Shown: positions 24,612-33,230, numbered from the stretch's first letter. The stretch is 64,000 nucleotides of DNA from Hyphomicrobium_A sp965243865 (GCF_965243865.1 NZ_OZ251603.1:1364001-1428000); one strand, 5' to 3'. A program made the numbers and translations. The notes: generated from the letters alone by a model not told the origin.

Positions 24612-26729
24612 ATGTCTGACGCAATACGAACTGCATCCGTCGCCCGAACCATTCTGCTCGTCATCGGCATAGCGCTCGTCTTGATGGAGGTAATCGCCCT
24701 CGGCTACCGCATGTCGTCCGACTGGAATATGATTGCCCATCGTGCCGAAAGGCGAGCTGGTGCAGCCCTCGACTTGCTGGAGACCCTTCACCAGCAGGCC
24801 ATGCTCAACAGCAGTTCAGCGAACAGCAGCGACCCTGCCATCAGAACCCTCGACGGCGCGATTCAGCAATTCTCAAAAGACAACAACGATATACGCCTGT
24901 GGCTGACGATGGGCCCAAAGCTCATCGCACAGCAGATTGCCAACATAGGCAAAGACGGCTCAGTCGGAGAGATTGAGCGACCGCGCAACAGAGTTGATCG
25001 CGCGGCAATTGAATCAGCAACAACACAGTCCGCAATCATTGACGACTGGCTTCAGGTCGCCCGTCCCGCGATCCTCGGCGTTGGCAGGGCAAGCGCCCCC
25101 CGCTGCGCTTCCTGTCATGCCGGCCTGGCGCATGGCGACGTCATCGGCACTTACAGCGCTGCCGTAAACCTTGCGCTTCCGCGGGCGCAGTGGCGTCAAG
25201 ACACCATCTTCGAGATTGCGGCTGCCATCGGCATTGTACTCGTCAGCCTTGGTACCATTGCCGCACTTCTGAGCTTCACGACACTGACGCCTTTGCGCCG
25301 GCTCACGGCGGCAACACGCGACCTGTCTGAAGGCAACCTTGCTGTTGCGATCGAAGGCGCCACGCGCTCCGATGAGCTGGGCACGCTTGCTAGATCGCTT
25401 GTCGTCTTCCGCAATAGCCTTCTCGACAAGCACATCGCCGAAGACAAGATCGCGCACATGGCGCAGCACGATGCGCTGACGGGTCTACCTAACCGCGCAA
25501 GCCTTCGGCGCTTCCTGGATAAGGCCGTCGCCGAGTGCCCGTCCAATATGAAGATCGGCCTCGCATCGCTGGACCTGGATGATTTCAAGCAGATCAACGA
25601 TACGCACGGCCACAACGTCGGCGACCGTGTCCTCGCGGAGGTCTCCACAAGTCTGGCCGAAATAATCGAAGAGGGCGAATTCGTGGCCCGCGTCGGCGGA
25701 GACGAATTCGTCGCCTTCAAGCGTTACCGTGATCAGTCGGATCTATTTAAGTTCGTTGGGCGCCTGAAGAGGGCCTTGCATATCGATCGCGAACAGACCG
25801 TCGAGGGGCTGAACTCGGCCGCTCATATCGGCGTTGCCGTATGGCCCAATGACGCTCGCACAACGGACTCCCTCCTCGCCAAGGCTGACAATGCCTTAGA
25901 GCGTTCTAAGTCCAGCACTGCACCAAATGGCGTCTGCTACTACGAAGCATTGTTGGACAGGGAGGCCCGTCGCCGCCGACACCTCATCGCTGGCCTTGCA
26001 ATCGCAGCAAAGAATGGCGAGCTGTCCCTGCACTACCAGGTGCAGAAGTCGCTCAAAACCATGGCTGTCACCGGCTACGAGGCACTACTGCGCTGGACGC
26101 ATCCCCAGTTGGGCGCCATCTCGCCGGCCGAGTTCATCCCGCTCGCCGAAAACTGCGGGGCGATCCACGAAATCGGCGAATGGGTGCTCCGCACTGCCTG
26201 TCGCGATGCGGCCGCATGGCCAAGCACGGACAAGGTCGCCGTCAACCTGTCAGGCTTGCAGATCGCACGCCCTGGGCTCCCGGAACTGGTTCACGACGTG
26301 CTCATCGAATCCGGCCTCGCCCCCGAACGCCTCGAGCTCGAAATTACCGAGACGGCGATCATCGCCGACAAAGAAGCCGCCAGAGAAGTGTTGCAGCAGA
26401 TCAAGCGGCTCGGTGTCGCGATCGCACTGGACGACTTCGGCCGCGGCTACTCTTCGCTCGAGACCCTGCGCTACTTTCCATTCGACAAGATCAAGCTCGA
26501 CCGCTTCTTCGTCACTGAGATCGTCGGCAGCGGCGAGGCCCGCGCCATCATTCGAGCTATCGTGGCCCTGGGCAAAACGCTCGGCATCCCCATCCTCGCC
26601 GAAGGCATCGAGACAGAAGACCAACTCGCCGTGCTGAGGCAGGAACAGTGCTCCGAAGGTCAGGGCTACCTATTCGGACGGCCGCAACCCACGATCGACT
26701 TCTCGACGCAGACCCGCCACGCCTCGTAG
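24612..26729 (+). CDS. Membrane GGDEF-EAL protein with periplasmic c-type haem motif
   Basis: The 705-aa protein makes and/or degrades cyclic di-GMP. Layout: TM1 at about 13-31, a periplasmic sensor at 35-197, TM2 at about 198-220, HAMP at about 221-273, GGDEF at about 285-435, EAL at about 455-700. The sensor contains C165-A-S-C168-H169, a CxxCH haem c attachment motif, as in Tll0287/DUF3365-type domains. The cyclase motif GGDEF (362-366) is intact, but the RxxD inhibition site is absent (EEGE there). The phosphodiesterase keeps EAL 490-492, VAVNLSG, LEITETAI, ALDDFGRGYSS, IKLDRFF and LAEGIET, so it looks active. An FNR-type box lies upstream. Confidence 0.9.
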   Translation: MSDAIRTASVARTILLVIGIALVLMEVIALGYRMSSDWNMIAHRAERRAGAALDLLETLHQQAMLNSSSANSSDPAIRTLDGAIQQFSKDNNDIRLWLTMGPKLIAQQIANIGKDGSVGEIERPRNRVDRAAIESATTQSAIIDDWLQVARPAILGVGRASAPRCASCHAGLAHGDVIGTYSAAVNLALPRAQWRQDTIFEIAAAIGIVLVSLGTIAALLSFTTLTPLRRLTAATRDLSEGNLAVAIEGATRSDELGTLARSLVVFRNSLLDKHIAEDKIAHMAQHDALTGLPNRASLRRFLDKAVAECPSNMKIGLASLDLDDFKQINDTHGHNVGDRVLAEVSTSLAEIIEEGEFVARVGGDEFVAFKRYRDQSDLFKFVGRLKRALHIDREQTVEGLNSAAHIGVAVWPNDARTTDSLLAKADNALERSKSSTAPNGVCYYEALLDREARRRRHLIAGLAIAAKNGELSLHYQVQKSLKTMAVTGYEALLRWTHPQLGAISPAEFIPLAENCGAIHEIGEWVLRTACRDAAAWPSTDKVAVNLSGLQIARPGLPELVHDVLIESGLAPERLELEITETAIIADKEAAREVLQQIKRLGVAIALDDFGRGYSSLETLRYFPFDKIKLDRFFVTEIVGSGEARAIIRAIVALGKTLGIPILAEGIETEDQLAVLRQEQCSEGQGYLFGRPQPTIDFSTQTRHAS

Positions 26730-26737
26730 AGTGCTTC

Positions 26738-26762
26738 CGGAAAAGTGGGAGCCGGTTTTCCG
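26738..26762. repeat. Rhizobiales-type imperfect palindrome
   Basis: CGGAAAAGTGG (26738-26748) and CCGGTTTTCCG (26752-26762) are inverted arms matching at 9 of 11 positions. This GGAAAAGTGG...CCGGTTTTCC type recurs between genes in many alphaproteobacterial genomes. The rest of the 123-bp gap shows only GAGGACTGAGCGG near the next start. Confidence 0.7.
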
Positions 26763-26852
26763 ATAAGAAGCACGAGAAAATAAGCCCTCGTCCACCGGAC
26801 TTTCACCAGCTTCGGCTACGCTCCGCCAACGCGCACCCGAGGACTGAGCGGA

Positions 26853-28490
26853 ATGAGCATCACCACCAACAACCACAGCCCCTCCTCGCAGTGCGCTAAC
26901 CCTCAGCCGACGCCCGCACTGCAGCGGCAGATCGGACCCGTGGCCCTGCTCTTCACTGGCATCACAGGCATCATCGGGTCGGGCTGGCTGTTCGCCTCTC
27001 TCTATGCCGCCCAGATCGCAGGCCCCGCTGCGATCATCTCATGGATTATCGGCGGCGGCGTCGCGCTGCTCCTGTCGCTCGTCTACGCCGAGCTGGGTGG
27101 CATGCTTCCCCTGGCCGGCGCCATCGCCCGCATCCCCTATTTCTCCCACGGCTCGATGTCCGGCTTCATGGCCGGATGGCTGTGCTGGATCGCTTACGTT
27201 GCGACAGCCCCCATCGAGGTAACGGCGGTCCTGCAGTACACCTCCAACTACCTGCCGTGGCTGACGACTCTCGTCGATGGCAACCGCGTGCTCACCGGGC
27301 ACGGGCTCATTGTTGCGACGGCTCTGCTGCTCGGATTCGTCATCCTCAACCTGGCCGGCGTGCGCTGGCTTGCGCGCGCCAACCTCGCGGTGACGTCCTG
27401 GAAGCTTGCTGTCCCCCTGCTTGCCGTCGCCGGACTCATCGTCTTCGGCTTCGATCGCACCAACTTCACCGACCACGGCGGCTTCATGCCAACGGGAGCC
27501 GATGGGATATTCGCCGCCGTCGCCGGCGGCGGCGTCATCTTCTCCCTGTTCGGCTTCCGCACCGTCATCGACATGGCCGGCGAAGCGTCCAATCCCCAGC
27601 GCAACGTCCCCCTGGCAATGATTGGCGCCGTCATCATCAGCCTCATCATCTACGTACTGTTGCAGATTGCCTTCATCGGCGCGGTGCCGAGCGCCCATCT
27701 TGCCGGCGGCTGGACCCGACTATCCGAAAGCGTCGCCGATGGGCCCTTCGCTGCCTTTGCCACGATCCTCGGATTGCAGGGTCTCGCCGCGTTGCTCTAC
27801 GTCGACGCCATCGTCTCACCCGCGGGCACGGGCATCGCCTACACGGGAGCGACCGCGCGCATCAACTACGCCCTGGCCGAAAACGGCCAGCTGCCCAAGT
27901 TGTTCATGCGCCTCAACGCAGCCGCCGTGCCGGTGTGGTCGATAACGATCAACTTCCTCGTTGGCCTTCTGTTGCTACTTCCGCTCCCGGGATGGTCGCA
28001 GCTGATCGGCTTCATCTCCTCCGCTGCCGTCCTTTCTCTCGCCTTCGGCCCCGTCTCGCTGGCCGCATTGCGCCACCAGTTGCCGAACCATCCGCGCCCA
28101 TTCCGCCTCAGAGGCGGCCTGACCATATCGGCGATCGCCTTCATGCTCGTCGGCTGCATTGTCTATTGGGCCGGCTGGCAGACGAACTGGAAGGTCTTTG
28201 CGCTTGCACTCTCAGGCGGCGCACTCCTCATCGCCCTGCATTATTGGGGCGGAGGGCGAGAGAAGCTCGACCTGAAGCAGTCCCTTTGGTTCTGGCTCTT
28301 CATCAACGGTCTCGGACTGCTCTCTCTGGCCGGCAACTACGGGGGCGGACTTGGGCTTCTGCCGCAGTACACCGACATCGCCATCGTTAGTGCATTCTCT
28401 CTCGGCGTATTTTGGATCGCCATCAGAGACAGGCTGCCCGACGCCGAAACGCAAGCGCTCCTCAAGTTGGCACCTTCTGCCGCGCAATAG
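26853..28490 (+). CDS. APC family amino-acid/polyamine permease
   Basis: The 545-aa protein has about twelve to fourteen hydrophobic helices and the APC signature in its first core helix: IGPVALLFTGITGIIGSGWLFASLYAAQIAGPAA, with the GIIGSGW unwound Gly motif. GGVIFSLFGFRTVIDMAGEASNPQRNVPLA is the family's TM6 region. Amino acid or polyamine uptake is expected; the substrate is unknown. Its 3' end overlaps the convergent membrane-protein gene by 29 bp. Confidence 0.9.
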   Translation: MSITTNNHSPSSQCANPQPTPALQRQIGPVALLFTGITGIIGSGWLFASLYAAQIAGPAAIISWIIGGGVALLLSLVYAELGGMLPLAGAIARIPYFSHGSMSGFMAGWLCWIAYVATAPIEVTAVLQYTSNYLPWLTTLVDGNRVLTGHGLIVATALLLGFVILNLAGVRWLARANLAVTSWKLAVPLLAVAGLIVFGFDRTNFTDHGGFMPTGADGIFAAVAGGGVIFSLFGFRTVIDMAGEASNPQRNVPLAMIGAVIISLIIYVLLQIAFIGAVPSAHLAGGWTRLSESVADGPFAAFATILGLQGLAALLYVDAIVSPAGTGIAYTGATARINYALAENGQLPKLFMRLNAAAVPVWSITINFLVGLLLLLPLPGWSQLIGFISSAAVLSLAFGPVSLAALRHQLPNHPRPFRLRGGLTISAIAFMLVGCIVYWAGWQTNWKVFALALSGGALLIALHYWGGGREKLDLKQSLWFWLFINGLGLLSLAGNYGGGLGLLPQYTDIAIVSAFSLGVFWIAIRDRLPDAETQALLKLAPSAAQ

Positions 28491-28713
28491 TCTTTATCAG
28501 CGCAATCAACGTCGCCGCTGCCCACGTGCCTTCGAGCACGACGAACGGCATGAAATCGATCATCCACGACGAAAGGCACGCGAGCCCCGCGCCGAGCAGA
28601 TTCAGACCTAAATAGGGAATGCTCTCCGCCTTCAATGCCCCGGCAATATTGAGAACGAATGCCAGCAGCAAAAGGCCGACACCCGCCGACCCCACTAATG
28701 TCGCCAAAGTCAC
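28462..28713 (-). CDS. CBU_0592-like small membrane protein, 83 aa
   Basis: Three hydrophobic stretches and the string PYLGLNLLGAGLACLSSWMIDFMPFVVLEGTWAA identify the CBU_0592 type of small membrane protein. GTG 28713 has GGAGGG eight bases upstream. Function is unknown. The 3' end overlaps the APC permease gene. Confidence 0.78.
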   Translation of the reverse strand: MTLATLVGSAGVGLLLLAFVLNIAGALKAESIPYLGLNLLGAGLACLSSWMIDFMPFVVLEGTWAAATLIALIKTIARQKVPT

Positions 28714-28822
28714 CTGATCCCTCCACTACGTTCGACTGGCGATGCTTATTTCCCCCGGCTTCTGCGTCAAGCCGCAAAGCCAGGTCGTAAGGCTTAAGGA
28801 TGTTGCCTCGCTCAAACGCAAT

Positions 28823-28842
28823 CGGGAGCCCGAAGGCTCCCG
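28823..28842 (-). terminator. Hairpin downstream of ctrA
   Basis: CGGGAGCC-CGAA-GGCTCCCG is a perfect 8-bp stem. On the ctrA strand it has a stable UUCG tetraloop and lies ~45 bp past the stop codon. The U-tract is short, so it may protect the 3' end as much as terminate. Confidence 0.6.
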
Positions 28843-28887
28843 AAAACGCAGTGATAAGCGCAGCAGCGTCGAACCTTGCGTGCCTTA

Positions 28888-29589
28888 TCAGGCAGCAGTG
28901 ACCGCGCTGTCGTCGCTCGGATCACGCAGCACGTAGCCGCGGCCCCAAACTGTCTCGATGTAGTGCTGACCACCGGTCGCCGCCTGCAGCTTCTTGCGCA
29001 GCTTGCAGATGAACACGTCGATGATCTTCAGTTCCGGCTCATCCATGCCGCCATAGAGATGATTAAGGAACATCTCCTTGGTGAGCGTCGTCCCCTTACG
29101 CAGGGAAAGCAGCTCCAGCATCTGGTATTCTTTGCCGGTGAGATGCACGCGCTGCCCGTTCACGTCGACGGTCTTGGTGTCGAGGTTGACGCGCAGATCG
29201 CCCGTCTCGATGACGGACTGTGCATGCCCCTTCGAACGGCGCACGATGGCGTGGATCCGCGCAACGAGCTCGTCTTTGTGGAAGGGTTTCGTCATATAGT
29301 CGTCAGCGCCGAAGCCAAGGCCCCGCACCTTGTCCTCAATGCCGGCAAGGCCGGACAAGATGAGGATCGGTGTACCGACCTTCGCTACACGCAGCGTCTT
29401 CAGAACCTCATAGCCGCTCATATCCGGCAAATTGAGATCCAGAAGAATGATGTCGTAATCGTACAGTTTGCCGAGATCGACGCCTTCCTCACCCAGGTCC
29501 GTCGTGTAGACGTTGAACCCTTCGGATTGAAGCATCAGCTCGATGCTTTGTGCTGTTGCACTGTCGTCCTCGATCAGAAGGACTCTCAT
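28888..29589 (-). CDS. ctrA: Cell-cycle response regulator CtrA
   Basis: CtrA is the master transcription factor of cell cycle, polarity and motility in alphaproteobacteria. MRVLLIEDDSATAQSIELML starts the receiver domain with phospho-acceptor Asp51 (DIILLDLNLP) and KPF motif Lys. The C-terminal OmpR-type winged helix includes LTGKEYQMLELLSLRKGTTLTKEMFLNHLYGGMDEPE and GRGYVLRDP, almost invariant in CtrA. The start at 29589 gives 233 aa, the family length; a longer in-frame start at 29622 is unlikely. SciP (its inhibitor) and FliJ lie within 2.1 kb. Confidence 0.97.
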   Translation of the reverse strand: MRVLLIEDDSATAQSIELMLQSEGFNVYTTDLGEEGVDLGKLYDYDIILLDLNLPDMSGYEVLKTLRVAKVGTPILILSGLAGIEDKVRGLGFGADDYMTKPFHKDELVARIHAIVRRSKGHAQSVIETGDLRVNLDTKTVDVNGQRVHLTGKEYQMLELLSLRKGTTLTKEMFLNHLYGGMDEPELKIIDVFICKLRKKLQAATGGQHYIETVWGRGYVLRDPSDDSAVTAA

Positions 29590-29652
29590 GGTTCTTCCTC
29601 TTAGTCCGCGCCGCTGCCCCAAAAGCCGAAAAGAGCGCCCACTCTCTTCAAG

Positions 29653-29701
29653 CTAAGCCATCGTTAGGAATTTACCCGCTGAAAGGTTAACAAACCCTAA
29701 T
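29653..29701. promoter_or_regulatory. Degenerate CtrA-box-like half sites upstream of ctrA
   Basis: CTAA-N7-TTAG (29653-29667) and TTAA-N7-TAAT (29687-29701) keep the seven-base spacing of the CtrA consensus TTAA-N7-TTAA but each differs from it at two bases. They lie about 65-110 bp before ctrA, where autoregulatory sites are expected. Confidence 0.4.
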
Positions 29702-29727
29702 TAAGTCTTTCTTTGCGCCTTACGCTT

Positions 29728-29744
29728 GTAACGAACTTGGTTAC
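29728..29744. promoter_or_regulatory. 17-bp dyad GTAAC-N7-GTTAC
   Basis: GTAAC (29728-29732) and GTTAC (29740-29744) are perfect inverted repeats in the long gap between ctrA and fliJ. The regulator is unknown. Confidence 0.35.
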
Positions 29745-29970
29745 CCTTCCAGCGTCACTGCCTTCCGCCAGCAATCGCAAATCGCCGACAAAACGGGGCC
29801 GTCCGCAGCGGCTAAGCTACGTCGAAGCCATAATATATGTGCTGGTATGCAGACGAACTCGGAGCCCGCGACGGCATGCCACCCTGAACACCTTCCCGAG
29901 CGGGAAGCCTCGAACCAGGACAGCGCCACACAAGCCCAATGCGCTTACGAATCAAGAGGTAACAGAATTC

Positions 29971-30005
29971 GCGGCACCCCCCTAGGGGGCAGCCGCCATT
30001 TTTTT
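29971..30005 (+). terminator. Strong intrinsic terminator with no assigned gene upstream
   Basis: GCGGC...GCCGC (29971-29975 / 29992-29996) enclose CCCCC-TA-GGGGG (29978-29989), followed by CCA and seven T (29999-30005). On the plus strand this is a textbook rho-independent terminator in the middle of the 651-bp ctrA-fliJ gap. No convincing coding frame ends just before it, which suggests a small RNA or a leader attenuator for fliJ. The rest of the gap shows nothing clear. Confidence 0.75.
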
Positions 30006-30240
30006 GCCCCAAACGAGTCGGGATTGATGGGATTGATCTTCGCGTTGCTTTACCGCAACTTAATGGCAGCGTGTCAGATTTGGTGCGAACGTTGTGCGCC
30101 GCGATCACGCTGCCCTTAAAGAGGCTCCGCCGCAAGGTCGGCCAAGGTTGGCAAGTTGCGATTTCGGCCGTCAACGTAAGCGCTGGCATGCTTCTTGTTA
30201 GTTATCGGCGCGAGTTCGAATTAGTCCGGGGTATCGAACA

Positions 30241-30618
30241 ATGAAAGCACGTGAATCGGCCATGAGGCTGAAGCGGTTCACCGCCGACGAAATGGCGCGC
30301 AAAGTCGCCGATCTTGAGCACATGATCCGTGAGTTCGACGGCATGGCCAGCGACCTCGATCGCCAGATCAAGGCCGAGGAGGAGCGCACCGGAGTGCGCG
30401 ATCCCGCTCATTTCGCCTACTCCACGTTTGCCAAATCAGCGAGCCAGCGCCGCGATAATCTGAAGACCTCTGCTGACGGCCTTCGTGCGAAGCTCGAAGC
30501 CGCCCTGCGCGAGCGGGACGAAGCGCTCGAGCAGGTCGCCCGCGCCGACACCACCACCAGCCACGAGCAACTCCGCAGCCGCCGCCGTTCCGAGAGAACC
30601 GCGGCCGTCCTGCGCTGA
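30241..30618 (+). CDS. fliJ: FliJ-like flagellar export protein
   Basis: The 125-aa protein is almost entirely heptad-like alpha helix. RLKRFTADEMARKVADLEHMIREFDGMASDLDRQIKAEEERTGVRDPAHFAYSTFAKSASQRRDNL matches the FliJ form of Hyphomicrobiales, where DPAHFAYxTFAK is characteristic. FliJ is the stalk-like coiled coil of the flagellar type III export ATPase. fliI, its usual neighbour, is not here, but proximity to ctrA is common in the order. A terminator follows the stop. Confidence 0.85.
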   Translation: MKARESAMRLKRFTADEMARKVADLEHMIREFDGMASDLDRQIKAEEERTGVRDPAHFAYSTFAKSASQRRDNLKTSADGLRAKLEAALRERDEALEQVARADTTTSHEQLRSRRRSERTAAVLR

Positions 30619-30626
30619 CCCATACC

Positions 30627-30661
30627 GAGGGGCGCGTTTTGAAACGTTAGCGCCCCTCTTT
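30627..30661 (+). terminator. Intrinsic terminator of fliJ
   Basis: GAGGGGCGC (30627-30635) and GCGCCCCTC (30650-30658) form a perfect 9-bp stem followed by TTT, eight bases after the fliJ stop. The loop contains a smaller GTTT/AAAC pairing. Confidence 0.85.
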
Positions 30662-30802
30662 CGGCCTTCCGTGCCGTTTTGAACTCCTCAACAGCGCGCA
30701 GCTAGCCCCGGCTTGTTTTCGTGCTGGGGCCATGCGAACGAGTTGCATCATCGCGCGATCGCCCGATCGCGCCGCTTCTGCAGCCGGACCGGCGTGAGGG
30801 GT

Positions 30803-31354
30803 ATGCGCAGTCTTCCGCACCAAGCCATCTTGGGGCTCGCAGCGATCCTTAGCGGCCTCGTCGGCGGTTGCTCTGGCAACGGCTCCTCGCTGCCCAGCCT
30901 TCCCGAACTCACCGGAAGCGTGACCGAGGCCCCCGTGGTGGGCTCTCCGACTGAAGTCTACGAGCGTATAGCCCGCGGAGCGCTGTCGTGCTGGTTCGGG
31001 GCCGCCGGCCCACTGAAGGCCGGCTACGTCTATCACGCCGACGCAGATCCCCCGGGCAAAGGCGGCAAAGCCGAAATCAGCCTGCACGAGCGCAATCGCC
31101 TCTCCGACAATCCCAAAGGCATGCGCGCGTACCGGATCACCATCGCCGCCGAGAAGGACGTAACGACGCTGACGTTCGAGAACATCAAGATGCTCGAACC
31201 AATGGCGCTATCGCTGGAAACCGACGCCAGGCGATGGTCAACCGGAGAGATCGGTTGCACGCCGGCCCAATCGGGCGGCTGGTCAGAGAACGCGCCATCG
31301 CCCCCCGCCCCCGAGAACGAGGGCAAGCGGAAGCGTGCTCCGAAGAGCAACTGA
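30803..31354 (+). CDS. Hypothetical lipoprotein
   Basis: ATG 30803, with GAGGGG upstream, begins a lipoprotein signal (LGLAAILSGLVGGCSG), so Cys24 is the probable lipidated residue (183 aa). The mature part has TEVYERIARGALSCWFGAAGPLKAGYVYHADADPP and KAEISLHERNR, and ends in a Pro/Glu/Lys-rich tail. The one conserved-looking Cys pair (ALSCWFG, EIGCTPA) could be a disulphide. No function is known to me. It converges with sciP. Confidence 0.7.
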   Translation: MRSLPHQAILGLAAILSGLVGGCSGNGSSLPSLPELTGSVTEAPVVGSPTEVYERIARGALSCWFGAAGPLKAGYVYHADADPPGKGGKAEISLHERNRLSDNPKGMRAYRITIAAEKDVTTLTFENIKMLEPMALSLETDARRWSTGEIGCTPAQSGGWSENAPSPPAPENEGKRKRAPKSN

Positions 31355-31386
31355 TGGAACGTCCCCTCAGCTACCTTTTCGAAGCG

Positions 31387-31674
31387 TCAGTCTCGATACT
31401 CTTGGATGCGCGTAGCTCGCAGGCCCGGAAGGCCATGCTTGTCGATCGAGCGCTGCCAGGACAGGAACTCGTCGACGGTCAGCTTGTAGCGGTCACAAGC
31501 CTCCTCGATGCTGAGCAGGCCACCGCGAACGGCGGCAACCACCTCCGCCTTACGACGGATCACCCAACGTTTTGTATCTCGGGGAGGAAGATCCGCAATC
31601 GTCAGCGGACTCCCATCGGGTCCGATAACGTAGCGCACCCGCGCTCTCATCTGTTGCTCGGTCATGATACTCAT
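31387..31674 (-). CDS. sciP: CtrA inhibitor SciP (DUF1153)
   Basis: SciP binds CtrA and blocks its activation of target promoters, limiting CtrA activity to part of the cell cycle. The ~95-aa sequence RVRYVIGPDGSPLTIADLPPRDTKRWVIRRKAEVVAAVRGGLLSIEEACDRYKLTVDEFLSWQ is the full SciP helix-turn-helix domain. ATG 31674 or ATG 31665 are both possible starts. It lies ~1.8 kb from ctrA on the same strand, which fits a conserved functional neighbourhood. Confidence 0.93.
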   Translation of the reverse strand: MSIMTEQQMRARVRYVIGPDGSPLTIADLPPRDTKRWVIRRKAEVVAAVRGGLLSIEEACDRYKLTVDEFLSWQRSIDKHGLPGLRATRIQEYRD

Positions 31675-31791
31675 TACACACTCGCTGACCAGCCTTCAGT
31701 TGTAGTCCAACACGATTAATACCGACCTAAGCCATTGAGTAAACATAACATAAATCGGCGCCGCACGTCGTCCTCTAGACCATTAAGGTTT

Positions 31792-31806
31792 ATGCAACAA
31801 TTGCAT
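31792..31806. promoter_or_regulatory. 15-bp dyad in the sciP-mnmA divergent region
   Basis: ATGCAA-CAA-TTGCAT is a perfect 6-bp inverted repeat between the divergent genes sciP and mnmA. The binding protein is unknown. The remainder of this ~290-bp gap is comparatively AT-rich but shows no other clear feature. Confidence 0.4.
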
Positions 31807-31964
31807 GGCCAAACGAGGCCCCATAACTACGCCGTATTCCGGTGCCTGATCGGCGATCTGTGAGCCGACTTGCGTATCCCCCAGGTCCGGCCCTAATCTC
31901 GCCTGTCTGCGGCGCTGCAGAACCGGGCCGGCCCAAAAGTCAGAAAAACGCTGGTAGCCAACGC

Positions 31965-33230
31965 GTGAGCGATAGAACGCCCAACCTTGACGCAAGTACC
32001 GCTCTCGCCTCGAGCCCGGAGCCTGGAGCCCGCCGCCGGGTCGTCGTCGCCATGTCCGGCGGCGTCGATTCTTCGGTTGTCGCCGCGCTCATGCAGCAGG
32101 CCGGCCATGAGGTTATCGGCATAACGCTTCAACTCTACGACCACGGCGCCGCAACGGGCCGGAAGGGCAGCTGCTGCGCCGGGCAGGACATTCACGACGC
32201 GCGCCGAGTTGCTGATGCGATAGGCATTCCCCACTACGTCCTCGACTACGAGCGCCGGTTTGCCTCCGCCGTCATCGACAGCTTCGCCGAGAGCTACGCC
32301 GCGGGCGAGACACCCATTCCCTGCGTGACCTGCAACCAGCAGATCAAGTTCAAGGATTTGCTCGACACCGCCAAGGATCTTGGCGCTGACGTGCTGGCCA
32401 CCGGCCACTACATTCAGCGGCGCGAGGGCCCCAATGGGCCGGAGCTGCTGCGCGCCGTCGACCCCGACCGCGACCAGAGCTATTTCCTCTTCGCCACCAC
32501 CGCCCAGCAGCTCAGCCACCTCTGGTTCCCGCTCGGCGGCATGCCCAAGGCCCGAGTGCGCGAACTCGCACACGAATTTGGGCTACCTGTTGCCGAGAAA
32601 GCAGACAGCCAGGATATCTGCTTCGTACCTACCGGCCGTTATACGGGCGTCATAGAACGCTTGAAGCCGGGCGCCCTGAAGCCGGGCGACATTGTCCACA
32701 TCGACGGCCGCCGCCTCGGCACCCACGAGGGCATCGTAAATTACACTATCGGACAGAGAAAAGGCCTTAAAATTCCGGGGCCTGAGCCACTTTATGTGGT
32801 CCGCCTCGATGCCGAGCGCAACGAAGTCGTGGTGGGACCGCGTGACTGCTTGCGCACCAAAAGCCTTCTCCTTAGAAACACCAACTGGCTGGGTGATGAG
32901 CCGTTCGAGGTAGCCGCAGGCGAGGGTCTGCCGATCTTCGCACGCATCCGCTCATCGCAGGCTCCGCAGGCGGCGACACTGTTCGCCGAGGCGGACGCAA
33001 CAGCCACTGTTGTGTTAGAAGACGGCGAGGACGGGGTGGCGGCAGGGCAGGCGTGCGTGTTTTACGCTAGCGGCGCTGACGATGCCCGCCTCTTGGGCGG
33101 TGGCTTTATCGCCCGAACCATCGCGCGGCAGCCCGGAGCCTTCACGGCATCCGAGTCCCGCAGCGCAGAAAAGTCAGCGGGTTTGAGAGGCGCGGGTCCA
33201 GGGACCCGTGAAATCGATGTCGCAAACTGA
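31965..33230 (+). CDS. mnmA: tRNA-specific 2-thiouridylase
   Basis: MnmA thiolates U34 of tRNAs for Lys, Glu and Gln. VVVAMSGGVDSSVVAALM is the ATP PP-loop (about residues 27-44), PIPCVTCNQQIKF holds the first catalytic Cys and DSQDICFVPTGRY the second. NYTIGQRKGLKI starts the C-terminal barrels. I use GTG 31965 (421 aa), because the extra 41 residues of the frame from 31842 have no family counterpart; even so there is a ~25-residue N-terminal and a ~25-residue C-terminal extension. The next gene overlaps the 3' end. Confidence 0.95.
   Translation: MSDRTPNLDASTALASSPEPGARRRVVVAMSGGVDSSVVAALMQQAGHEVIGITLQLYDHGAATGRKGSCCAGQDIHDARRVADAIGIPHYVLDYERRFASAVIDSFAESYAAGETPIPCVTCNQQIKFKDLLDTAKDLGADVLATGHYIQRREGPNGPELLRAVDPDRDQSYFLFATTAQQLSHLWFPLGGMPKARVRELAHEFGLPVAEKADSQDICFVPTGRYTGVIERLKPGALKPGDIVHIDGRRLGTHEGIVNYTIGQRKGLKIPGPEPLYVVRLDAERNEVVVGPRDCLRTKSLLLRNTNWLGDEPFEVAAGEGLPIFARIRSSQAPQAATLFAEADATATVVLEDGEDGVAAGQACVFYASGADDARLLGGGFIARTIARQPGAFTASESRSAEKSAGLRGAGPGTREIDVAN

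Noticed and set aside
29847..30119. Possible 90-aa protein between ctrA and fliJ
   Set aside because: The frame runs through a strong intrinsic terminator and has no ribosome site or family resemblance.
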